A stretch of DNA of 64,000 nt from an uncultured Porphyromonadaceae bacterium (GTDB lineage: Bacteria; Bacteroidota; Bacteroidia; Bacteroidales; Muribaculaceae): contig CAMWNI010000010.1 in the NCBI GenBank assembly GCA_947175545.1, forward strand, positions 1-64,000, given 5' to 3'. Shown one piece after another: positions 25,011-31,791 of this stretch (its first letter is position 1; each line of letters starts with the position of its first letter). Under the pieces are notes generated by a model that made no database searches, was not told the origin of the DNA, and worked only from the letters and a program-made list of their open reading frames with translations. The position numbers and the translations under genes are program-made.

Positions 25011-25592
25011 TTAGTTAGGAATAAATTGCTGAAATGAGCCATTTACCCCAATTATTTCACCAGCTGAATTTCTATTAAATGAAGAAATAAAAATTCGTAT
25101 ATAATAGGTGCGACCTTCGTACGTACCTTCTAAAATAAATCCAGTATTTTCTTCAAGGTTGAAACAATTAAAGTTTGGAGTGTACGGATCGGGGTGCAAA
25201 TGATTATTAAAGCCGAAACAATAGTCAATCCAGTTCACTCCTTTTATAGATGTTATTTGAGACAGTGAAGATACGTTAATGCATTTTGCCATCCGAATAT
25301 TCCCTGCTTGACTATAATAGTCAGATTCAAATCCTATTATATAGTTGTAGTGGGTGCCATAATCGCAGGCGGTTCTAATATCGCAAAATTTATATTCATC
25401 CCCGGATACGGAAATGAAATATGGGGCAATTTTAAAAATTTTGTCACGTGTAAATTCGTGTACTTCAAACTTTGAAGCTGGCGTTCCCCCGCCAGGAGGT
25501 TCAGGCTCGTCTTCATCACAACCGCAGGCGGTTAAAGTCAGGCTGAGTGTTGCAACGAGCATCAACATCAGATACTTTAGGAATTTTTCCAT
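25011..25592 (-). CDS. Island lipoprotein preceded by structured RNA 2, unknown function
   Basis: A 193-residue lipoprotein: MEKFLKYLMLMLVATLSLTL then TAC at the lipobox (Cys23), followed by GCDEDEPEPPGGG, an acidic/Pro-Gly linker that could be a surface-export signal in Bacteroidetes. The mature part has RDKIFKIAPYFISVSGDEYK and GRTYYIRIFISSFNRNSAGE; no family recognised. It lies about 50 nt after structured RNA element 2 and ends before a strong terminator, so it forms a self-contained cassette of RNA, gene and terminator. Confidence 0.72.
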   Translation of the reverse strand: MEKFLKYLMLMLVATLSLTLTACGCDEDEPEPPGGGTPASKFEVHEFTRDKIFKIAPYFISVSGDEYKFCDIRTACDYGTHYNYIIGFESDYYSQAGNIRMAKCINVSSLSQITSIKGVNWIDYCFGFNNHLHPDPYTPNFNCFNLEENTGFILEGTYEGRTYYIRIFISSFNRNSAGEIIGVNGSFQQFIPN

Positions 25593-25644
25593 TTGTTTTG
25601 TTCGGTGTCGCCTCCATTCCCGATTTGACAGTTAGTTGTGATAC

Positions 25645-25893
25645 GAAAAAAGCGTGGAATGATTTCTTGTTTATCCCTAAGGAGGCATCGCCAAACGCCT
25701 AACAGATAAATAAACAGTCCACTCCCACGCCTTATCGGATATCGATACCCCTTGTCGGGGAGTGGATATGCGACAAGCATGAGCGTTTTATTGACTGCTT
25801 TGTCCTTATCTGTTTTGAAATTGGCGATTTCCTTAGGAGGATAAAGCAAAAAACGCTTCTATATAATATGTCCGCGCATTTTATTGCGCGTTG
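25645..25893 (-). ncRNA. Structured RNA element 2 (candidate leader or small RNA)
   Basis: Transcribed on the minus strand from the -7 box at 25894-25901. Stems seen: AGCGTTTT/AAAACGCT (25850-25857 with 25782-25789) continued by TGCTTTATCC pairing with GGACAAAGCA; an apical GGAAA-TCGCC-AATTTC; a CTTGTCG/CGACAAG hairpin (25751-25777); and a 3' domain with outer stem GCGTGG/CCACGC (25725-25730 with 25652-25657), inner stem TGTTTAT/ATAAACA (25710-25716 with 25668-25674) and AGGC/GCCT around a GCGA loop. A T-run (25646-25651) follows. Compared with element 1, stem sequences differ but pairing is kept, and loop bases are conserved. Confidence 0.6.
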
Positions 25894-25901
25894 CAAAGTT
25901 A
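25894..25901 (-). promoter_or_regulatory. -7 box of structured RNA element 2
   Basis: TAACTTTG on the minus strand, upstream of the structured element; the arrangement matches element 1. Confidence 0.55.
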
Positions 25902-25972
25902 ATAAATTTTGCCGAAACTCACAAAACAAAAAAAGCCACCTATCTGAATAAGTGACCGATAATTATGAAGCG

Positions 25973-25992
25973 AGCAGCCGTATAGGGCTGCT
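25973..25992. repeat. Short hairpin at the right island edge
   Basis: AGCAGCC-gtata-GGGCTGCT inverted repeat between tRNA-Gln and structured RNA 2. It could be a processing signal or weak terminator after tRNA-Gln. Nothing else is visible in 25902-26039. Confidence 0.4.
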
Positions 25993-26039
25993 TCACGGTG
26001 TCGCGTTCATGTATAACAAATGTGTGTGTCGTGGGATTG

Positions 26040-26110
26040 TTGTCTTACCAGGATTCGAACCTGGACTGAAGGAACCAAAAACCTTAGTGCTACCATTACA
26101 CCATAAGACA
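26040..26110 (-). tRNA. tRNA-Gln (anticodon TTG)
   Basis: Minus strand: acceptor TGTCTTA with TAAGACA, D arm with GGTGTAATGGTAGCAC, anticodon stem AAGGT/TCCTT with loop TTTTGGT (anticodon TTG), T arm CCAGG-TTCGAAT-CCTGG, discriminator A. The last anticodon-stem pair is T-T. 71 nt; reads CAA. It marks the right edge of the island. Promoter box at 26156-26163. Confidence 0.93.
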
Positions 26111-26155
26111 ATCATATTTGCTCAAGAATCGCTTGATTCGACTCCTAAAGCAGTG

Positions 26156-26163
26156 CAAAGTTA
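26156..26163 (-). promoter_or_regulatory. -7 box of tRNA-Gln
   Basis: TAACTTTG on the minus strand, 46 nt before the tRNA 5' end. Confidence 0.5.
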
Positions 26164-26189
26164 GGTGTTTTGTTTGAATTTTGCAAGTA

Positions 26190-26942
26190 TTAGCGGTTTT
26201 TTTTGAGCTTTTTTGAGCGTAGTAAAGCGCGGATTGCGAATTTGATATGTCTGACAATTGTCGGCAGGTAACCGTAGTGATGGCCCATGATTCGGAATCG
26301 CTCAATGAGCGAGGCGCGATGGTTGGCCGTTGTCAGGCCTTCGCTGAGATAGCAGGCGGTGACGCCGCCGGTGTAGACGTTAAGCGTAGAGCGGCGAAGA
26401 ACTTTGATGCTCCAGTCGTAGTCTGCCGAGAAGCGGTAGTGCAAGTCATAGTCCGGGGCGATGTCGCGCCTGACGGCCATTGCCTGATGGCAGACGAGCA
26501 TGCCGTTGGCAAAGGAACGGAACGTCAGTTTTCCCGGCGCGCGCAGATGGCGTTCGCCAATGGGGGTCCGGTTGGCGTCAACCAGTATGGTCTGGCCGTA
26601 GACAATGCCGGGCGGCTGCGGGGCGGTTGTGATAGCGTCGGCGTAGGTCTGAAGAGTGGCGGGTGTCGGGAAGGAGTCGCCGGCGTTGAGAAAGATGACG
26701 TAGTTGCCGCGTGCAGTGTGGAGTCCGCGGTTCATTGCATCGTAGAGTCCGCGGTCCGGTTTGCTGATGATTTGTTTGTTCGGAATCGGGGCCGCTTGCG
26801 CAAGCGCGACGGTTGAGTCCGTCGAGGCTCCGTCAACAACAATATACTCGAAGTCGGCGAAAGTTTGCGCCGCCACGCTCTCCAGGGTTGGCGGGAGGGT
26901 CGCGGCGGCGTTATAGGTTATCGTGATTACGGAGAAGAGCAT
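26190..26942 (-). CDS. Family 2 glycosyltransferase
   Basis: Start set at ATG 26942 (MLFSVITITYNAAATL), two bases after the stop of the DUF4293 gene; an upstream in-frame start would lie inside that gene. The 250-residue GT-A protein has FSVITITYNAAATLPPTLES, DFEYIVVDGASTDSTV, SKPDRGLYDAMNRGLHTARG and VIFLNAGDSF (a DxD-like position), then FSADYDWSIKVLR. This pattern matches GT2 enzymes that add sugars to LPS or capsule precursors. The C-terminus is very basic (LLRSKKLKKNR), suggesting peripheral membrane binding. Donor and acceptor unknown. Last gene of the glnS operon. Confidence 0.88.
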   Translation of the reverse strand: MLFSVITITYNAAATLPPTLESVAAQTFADFEYIVVDGASTDSTVALAQAAPIPNKQIISKPDRGLYDAMNRGLHTARGNYVIFLNAGDSFPTPATLQTYADAITTAPQPPGIVYGQTILVDANRTPIGERHLRAPGKLTFRSFANGMLVCHQAMAVRRDIAPDYDLHYRFSADYDWSIKVLRRSTLNVYTGGVTACYLSEGLTTANHRASLIERFRIMGHHYGYLPTIVRHIKFAIRALLRSKKLKKNR

Positions 26943-26943
26943 C

Positions 26944-27354
26944 TCAGCGGAGGCGGTCGGCGCTCTTGAGGAGTTTTTCGTCAGAGGTGATTGCGTTGCG
27001 GGCCAGAACGTCGAAAAGTCCGCTGCATGCCATAAGCAGGGGGGCTGTGACGCATACCGAGCCGTTCGGATCCGGACCGAGCCAGCAGAGGGCAACTACG
27101 TAGCCCAGCGAGAAGAGGGCCATGAAGGCTCCGAGAGAGCAGCTCAGTTTCTGGCGGCGTAGATTGCGGAACATGAAGATTGCCACAAAGGGCAGCAAAG
27201 TGGCCAGCCCTGCGAGAATAGCCATGAAGATATTGCCCCACGGGTAGAAGTCAATTGACGAGACTTCGAGATGAAGCCACGGGAAGAACCACGAAGTCAG
27301 AGCGCAGGCAAACGCAAGGAAGAGCCAGAGGGTTTGAATACGTTGGATTTGCAT
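26944..27354 (-). CDS. DUF4293 family membrane protein
   Basis: A 136-residue protein with four hydrophobic segments: TLWLFLAFACALTSWFFPWL, NIFMAILAGLATLLPFVAIF, SLGAFMALFSLGYVVALCWL and VCVTAPLLMACSGLFDVLAR. The start QIQRIQTLWL and the RRQKL loop after TM2 are typical of the Bacteroidetes-specific DUF4293 family. The C-terminal tail DEKLLKSADRLR is conserved in what I recall of this family. Function unknown. It lies between folE and the glycosyltransferase in the same operon. Confidence 0.82.
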   Translation of the reverse strand: MQIQRIQTLWLFLAFACALTSWFFPWLHLEVSSIDFYPWGNIFMAILAGLATLLPFVAIFMFRNLRRQKLSCSLGAFMALFSLGYVVALCWLGPDPNGSVCVTAPLLMACSGLFDVLARNAITSDEKLLKSADRLR

Positions 27355-27367
27355 AAGGCGGGGATGG

Positions 27368-27949
27368 TTATTGTTTTATTGCGTCAAAAAACTCCTGGCG
27401 AAGCTGACGGTCAGTTTCAAATACGCCCAGATAGTCGACGGTGGTTGTCGCTGCGTTTTGTTTTTCAACTCCGCGCATTTTCATGCAGAGGTGTTCGGCA
27501 GTGCAGCTGACAATGGCGCCTTTGGCGGGCAGTGTTTCAAAGATTTCGCGGCAAACCTGGGCAGTCAGGCGTTCCTGGACCTGCAGTCGGCGGGCGTAGG
27601 CGTCGACGACGCGCGCAACCTTGCTCAGGCCAACCATGGTTCCGTTCGGTATATAGCCGACGGAGATGTGGCCGAAGAACGGGGCAATGTGATGTTCACA
27701 TTGCGAGTAGAACTCAATGTCCTTGACAATCACCATGCGCGAGCCGTTATAGTCAAAGATTGCCTGGCTCAGAAGATCCGACGGGTTGGTCCGATAGCCC
27801 GATGTTGCGTACCACATGGCTTTCGCTGCACGCATAGGGGTCTTGCGCAGGCCTTCGCGGGTAGGGTCTTCGCCAATAAGTTTGAGGATTTCTTCATAGT
27901 GGGCAGCAATCTGCGCCACTTTTTCTTCGTCGTATTGCTTTAATTCCAT
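27368..27949 (-). CDS. folE: GTP cyclohydrolase I
   Basis: Converts GTP to 7,8-dihydroneopterin triphosphate, the first step of tetrahydrofolate synthesis (cytosol, homodecamer). The 193-residue protein has zinc and active-site residues in SQCEHHIAPFFGHISVGY, the STATSGYRTNP-like N-terminal loop (MWYATSGYRTNPSDL), VARVVDAYARRLQVQERLT and SCTAEHLCMKMRGVEKQNA. It starts one base after the stop of the SPOR gene. The SPOR-folE neighbourhood is common in Bacteroidales. Confidence 0.96.
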   Translation of the reverse strand: MELKQYDEEKVAQIAAHYEEILKLIGEDPTREGLRKTPMRAAKAMWYATSGYRTNPSDLLSQAIFDYNGSRMVIVKDIEFYSQCEHHIAPFFGHISVGYIPNGTMVGLSKVARVVDAYARRLQVQERLTAQVCREIFETLPAKGAIVSCTAEHLCMKMRGVEKQNAATTTVDYLGVFETDRQLRQEFFDAIKQ

Positions 27950-28426
27950 TTAGTCTGAGGTTTTTATGCGGTCGCGGACCAGACGCATTTCTTTGGCGTA
28001 GGCCGGAAATTGCTTTTTAAGCAGCGAGAGGGCTGCTCGGCCATCTTCGTAAGAGCGGAAGTCGCCGACTTTCAGACGCCAATAAGGCGCGTCGAAGCTG
28101 ACGTATGTTGCCCATTCTGGAAATTCCGCTCCGATAGTCGCCGCACGGCCGTGGGCCTCGGCGCGCGCTGTCCGCGGGTTGTTGCTTGAAAAGACCTGCA
28201 CACGGTAGCCTCCGGTCTGCGCTGCCGGGGTGGAGGAGGAGTCGTCCGGGGTAAGTTCCGTCATGTGTCGGGCCGGAAGCAGGCGTTGCGCAAGCTTTTC
28301 CGGCTGAATCACTTCCAGGCTCGGATTGCTGTCAATCCGGCCGATTATTCCGAGGGTATCGGTCGGCTCTGCATAGATGACAGTGGCAACACAGAAGGCC
28401 ACAAGTGCAAGTAAGGGTTGTTTCAT
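27950..28426 (-). CDS. Secreted SPOR-domain protein
   Basis: A 158-residue protein with a signal peptide (KQPLLALVAFCVATVIYA) and a C-terminal SPOR domain from about residue 70 (GYRVQVFSSNNPRTARAEAH then FDAPYWRLKVGDFRSYEDGR). SPOR domains bind denuded glycan strands of peptidoglycan, often at division sites. No enzyme domain is present. It is 30 nt after the TPR gene and abuts folE. Confidence 0.88.
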   Translation of the reverse strand: MKQPLLALVAFCVATVIYAEPTDTLGIIGRIDSNPSLEVIQPEKLAQRLLPARHMTELTPDDSSSTPAAQTGGYRVQVFSSNNPRTARAEAHGRAATIGAEFPEWATYVSFDAPYWRLKVGDFRSYEDGRAALSLLKKQFPAYAKEMRLVRDRIKTSD

Positions 28427-28456
28427 CTTTTGAGGTGTATATCTTTTCGGTCTCGG

Positions 28457-29932
28457 TTATTCTTCAATGTTTTCGTAGCGATCCGATGGAGTCGGAGGCG
28501 TGAAGATGTCAATGGCGTCAATCTCAAACATGTCAGGGCGTTTCAGCATGGTCCCGAGCATATTGAGGAACGTGCTGAACCCGACCGAGATCAGCGCGGA
28601 ACTGATGTGCCACTGAGTCCTTATCTTCAGCGGGAAGATGCGCTCAAGATTGCGGATTGCGGCCATCGCTCCTTCGAAGTTGCCAATGCGGGCCATGGAG
28701 AGCAGGCCGGCAATGCAGATGTCCGGCGAGAGCTGCGATTGATTGTTGTAAAGGTAATCTTCGAGCCATTCGGCGCAGAGCGCGTAGTTTCCCGAGACAT
28801 ACAGGGCCGAGTAGAGCGCCGCATAATGCTCGCGCGGAAGGATATGTTCGTCGTATGGAAGACGGAACATCAATGCTGCGGCATGGTATTCGCCCTGATT
28901 GTAGTAGTCGTTGGCCCGATTAATCCACTCCTCGACATGCGGTTTGCCAACCGCTTTGTAGTGAAGCCTCAGCAGTTGGGCCGCTTCGGGCGCTTTGAGG
29001 CGCATCAGCAGGTCGAATGCCGTTTCATCGTCCGGTTTCTGCGCGGCGCGTTCGGTCAGAATCTCGACAGCCTTAGGCGTGGAGTCATTGCCGATAAGAG
29101 CGCGGGCGTAAAGCCCGACGAGCGGAGTGTCATCCGTCATCAGACCGTCAATTAACGGTTTCACGGTCTCTTCCGCTTCTGCAAAGCGTCCGAGCTGGAG
29201 CAGGGCGGTTGCTTTCAGGGCAATGGCCGACTGATTTTCCGCGTCAATGGCAATTGCGTAGTCAATGGCCGTCAGGGCGTCGTCGTTGCGCGAAGCGGAA
29301 ACAAGTTCCTGGGCAAGCGCGAGCCAAAAATCGATACTGAAGGGTTCAATTTCGGTCAGTTCCTCAAGCAGGGCAATCGCGTACTTGCTGTCCGAGCGGG
29401 TTGCGGCCGCTATGTGGAGTTCGTAGAGCAGCGCCGGCAGATAGTCACACTTCTTGCGCAGGAGCTTCTCGTTGTTTTTCAGCCAGTCGTAGAGGCCGCA
29501 GGCCGAGGCGCAGTCAACCAACTGGATAATGGCTTCGTCGTCAAACTTATCCGTGCGGGCAATCAGTTTCTCAAGGACCTTTCTCGCCCGTTCCGGGTCA
29601 AGGGTTTCGGCCTTGGCCCGAATGCGCAGCAGAGTCCAGAGGGGGCTGTCGCCGGCGGGACGCCTGGCCATGTCCTCGGCGCCTTCTTTAATGTCGAGGT
29701 CATAGAAAAGGAATCCGCGTCTGACGGCGAGGTCTTCATTGTCGGCAAAGTAACGATATCCGCGCATCAGAGCTTCAAGCTGGACATAGTCGTCGCTGAG
29801 GTCGACGGCCTGATCAACAATCGCAATCAGGTCATCGGCATCGAAAAACTCGTCTTCATTGCCTTCCTTCAGCGCTTTTCTGAACGATTCATAAAGCTCA
29901 AGACGCTCGTTGCTCTGCTTTTCAATACTCAT
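28457..29932 (-). CDS. TPR-repeat protein, cytosolic
   Basis: A 491-residue protein without signal peptide, helical and acidic throughout. TPR-like units are visible, for example IEPFSIDFWLALAQELVSAS, DAENQSAIALKATALLQLGR, and TTPKAVEILTERA-like repeats; the last ~60 residues (TQWHISSALISVGFSTFLNM) are less regular. Such proteins act as scaffolds. It is 12 nt after glnS in the same operon; an orthologue is common in Bacteroidales next to housekeeping genes, but its role is not known to me. Confidence 0.75.
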   Translation of the reverse strand: MSIEKQSNERLELYESFRKALKEGNEDEFFDADDLIAIVDQAVDLSDDYVQLEALMRGYRYFADNEDLAVRRGFLFYDLDIKEGAEDMARRPAGDSPLWTLLRIRAKAETLDPERARKVLEKLIARTDKFDDEAIIQLVDCASACGLYDWLKNNEKLLRKKCDYLPALLYELHIAAATRSDSKYAIALLEELTEIEPFSIDFWLALAQELVSASRNDDALTAIDYAIAIDAENQSAIALKATALLQLGRFAEAEETVKPLIDGLMTDDTPLVGLYARALIGNDSTPKAVEILTERAAQKPDDETAFDLLMRLKAPEAAQLLRLHYKAVGKPHVEEWINRANDYYNQGEYHAAALMFRLPYDEHILPREHYAALYSALYVSGNYALCAEWLEDYLYNNQSQLSPDICIAGLLSMARIGNFEGAMAAIRNLERIFPLKIRTQWHISSALISVGFSTFLNMLGTMLKRPDMFEIDAIDIFTPPTPSDRYENIEE

Positions 29933-29944
29933 CAGGCAGCGCGG

Positions 29945-31663
29945 TTATTTTTTCTGCTCCTTTTCCCAGCTGTCTTTCAGGCCGATGGTGCGGTTAAAAA
30001 TCAGTTTTTCGGGGGTGGATTCTTTGTCCGGAGTGAAGTAGCCGATGCGCTGGAACTGGAATTTGGCACCCTGTTCAGCCGCCTTCTCGGCCAGGAACGG
30101 TTCAATTTTGATGCCGCTGACAACCTTGAGGGAGTCCGGGTTGAGCAGTTCGCGGAAATCCTTGTCCGTTTCGGCTGCGGGATTTTCAACGGCGAAGAGG
30201 CGGTCATAGAGACGGGCCTCGGCGCTGACGGCATGGGCGGCGCTGACCCAGTGGAGCGTACCTTTGACCTTGCGCATTGAGCCGGGAAGGCCGCTGCGGG
30301 TGTCGGGGTCGTAAGTGCAGCGGATTTCCGTGATGTTGCCGTCGGCATCCTTCACTACGTCCTCACACTTGATGATATATGCGCCTTTGAGACGCACTTC
30401 GCCTCCGGGGGCCAGACGGAAGAACTTCTTCGGCGGATTCTCCATGAAGTCTTCGCGTTCAATATAGATTTCGCGACTGAAGGGCATTTCGTGAGATCCT
30501 TCGGCCGGATTTTCGGGGTTGTTCTCCATGCTGACCATCTCAGTCAGGTCTTCCGGATAGTTCGTGATTACGACCTTGACGGGGTTCATGACGGCCATGC
30601 CGCGGGTGGCGCGGCGGTTGAGGTCGTCACGTACGGCATGTTCAAGCAGCGAAACCGAATTGAGGGCTTCATACTTGGTGTAACCGATAGTGTCAATGAA
30701 CTTGCGGATGCTCTCGGGGGTGTAGCCGCGGCGGCGCATTCCGCTGATTGTCGGCATGCGGGGATCGTCCCATCCGCTGACAAGGCCTTCCTGGACAAGC
30801 TGGAGCAGCTTGCGCTTGGACATGACCGTATATGTCAGGTTCAGGCGGTTGAACTCAATCTGTCGGGGGCAGTAACTGCCGCCCCGGGCAAGTTCCTGGG
30901 CGAAGTAGTCGTAGAGCGGACGGTGAGGAACAAACTCGAGAGTGCAGATCGAGTGAGTGACGCCTTCGAAGAAGTCGCTCTGGCCATGGGCAAAGTCATA
31001 CATCGGATAGACCTTCCAGGTTGTTCCGGTGCGATGGTGGGGGTACTTCGTGATGATTCGATACATGATCGGGTCACGGAAGTGCATATTGTCGCTGGCC
31101 ATGTCGATTTTTGCGCGTAGAACTCTGGCTCCGTCAGGAAATTCACCGGCGTTCATGCGCATGAACAGGTCGAGGTTTTCTTCCGGAGTGCGGTCGCGAT
31201 AAGGGGAGTTGACGCCCGGCTGGGTTGGAGTGCCTTTCTGGGCGGCGATTTCTTCCGAGGTCTGGTCGTCGACGTAGGCTTTGCCTTCCTTGATCATGCG
31301 GACGGCCAGGTCAAACAGGCGGGGAAAATAGTCGCTGGCATAATATTCGCGGTCGCCCCAGTCGAATCCAAGCCAGTGAATGTCTTCGCGGATGGCGTCG
31401 ACGTACTCAACGTCTTCCTTGACCGGGTTTGTGTCGTCGAATCGCAGGTTGCAGGTGCCGCCGAATTTCTCAGCCACGCCGAAGTCCATGCAGATTGCCT
31501 TTGCATGACCGATGTGCAGATAGCCGTTGGGTTCAGGCGGGAAGCGCGTGTTTAGACGTCCGCCGTTTTTACCTTCGGCCAGATCATTGGCCACAATCTG
31601 CTCAACGAAGTTCAGGCCCTTTTTTTCGCCTTCTTCGATATTATCCTTGATTTCTTCGCTCAT
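29945..31663 (-). CDS. glnS: Glutaminyl-tRNA synthetase
   Basis: Charges tRNA-Gln with glutamine (class I aaRS, cytosol). Start at ATG 31663 ([19 protein letters not shown]), giving 572 residues; upstream in-frame codons lie in the promoter region (-7 box at 31691-31698). Motifs: [16 protein letters not shown] (HIGH), [15 protein letters not shown], the KMSKS counterpart VMSKRKL, and the anticodon-binding beta-barrels at the C-terminus with [20 protein letters not shown]. It begins an operon that ends near tRNA-Gln. Presence of GlnRS means Gln-tRNA need not be made by amidation. Confidence 0.97.
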   Translation of the reverse strand: MSEEIKDNIEEGEKKGLNFVEQIVANDLAEGKNGGRLNTRFPPEPNGYLHIGHAKAICMDFGVAEKFGGTCNLRFDDTNPVKEDVEYVDAIREDIHWLGFDWGDREYYASDYFPRLFDLAVRMIKEGKAYVDDQTSEEIAAQKGTPTQPGVNSPYRDRTPEENLDLFMRMNAGEFPDGARVLRAKIDMASDNMHFRDPIMYRIITKYPHHRTGTTWKVYPMYDFAHGQSDFFEGVTHSICTLEFVPHRPLYDYFAQELARGGSYCPRQIEFNRLNLTYTVMSKRKLLQLVQEGLVSGWDDPRMPTISGMRRRGYTPESIRKFIDTIGYTKYEALNSVSLLEHAVRDDLNRRATRGMAVMNPVKVVITNYPEDLTEMVSMENNPENPAEGSHEMPFSREIYIEREDFMENPPKKFFRLAPGGEVRLKGAYIIKCEDVVKDADGNITEIRCTYDPDTRSGLPGSMRKVKGTLHWVSAAHAVSAEARLYDRLFAVENPAAETDKDFRELLNPDSLKVVSGIKIEPFLAEKAAEQGAKFQFQRIGYFTPDKESTPEKLIFNRTIGLKDSWEKEQKK

Positions 31664-31690
31664 AATGTCAAAATCGTTTATAGTAGGTCG

Positions 31691-31698
31691 CAAATTTA
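31691..31698 (-). promoter_or_regulatory. -7 box of the glnS operon
   Basis: TAAATTTG on the minus strand, 28 nt before the glnS start and just after the SusCDE terminator. Confidence 0.55.
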
Positions 31699-31728
31699 CG
31701 AAAAAAAAGTCAGATGGCAAAATCCGTT

Positions 31729-31770
31729 AAAAAAGCAACGGACCTCTGCCTGAAAAGGCGGAGGCCCGTT
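31729..31770 (-). terminator. Intrinsic terminator of the SusC-SusD-SusE-like operon
   Basis: AACGGGCCTCCGCC / GGCAGAGGTCCGTT hairpin on the minus strand followed by GCTTTTTT, 21 nt after the last gene's stop. Confidence 0.85.
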
Positions 31771-31791
31771 GGATAATGTCAGAGTTTCAGG

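Noticed and set aside
25577-25929. Two small overlapping minus-strand frames upstream of the island lipoprotein
   Set aside because: They run across the structured RNA stems and have no start or protein features; the pairing pattern explains the DNA better.
19673-26039. CRISPR array or integron attC array in the island
   Set aside because: No regularly spaced short repeats; the repeats seen are two 317-bp copies and two hairpins, and attC core sites (GTTRRRY) are not evident.
26040-26110. tRNA-Gln as pseudogene because of a T-T pair at the end of the anticodon stem
   Set aside because: All other arms, invariant bases and the anticodon are intact, and a single loop-proximal mismatch is tolerated.
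29414-30280. Open frame of 288 codons on the plus strand
   Set aside because: Lies opposite the end of glnS and the TPR gene, both well supported; composition typical of an antisense shadow.
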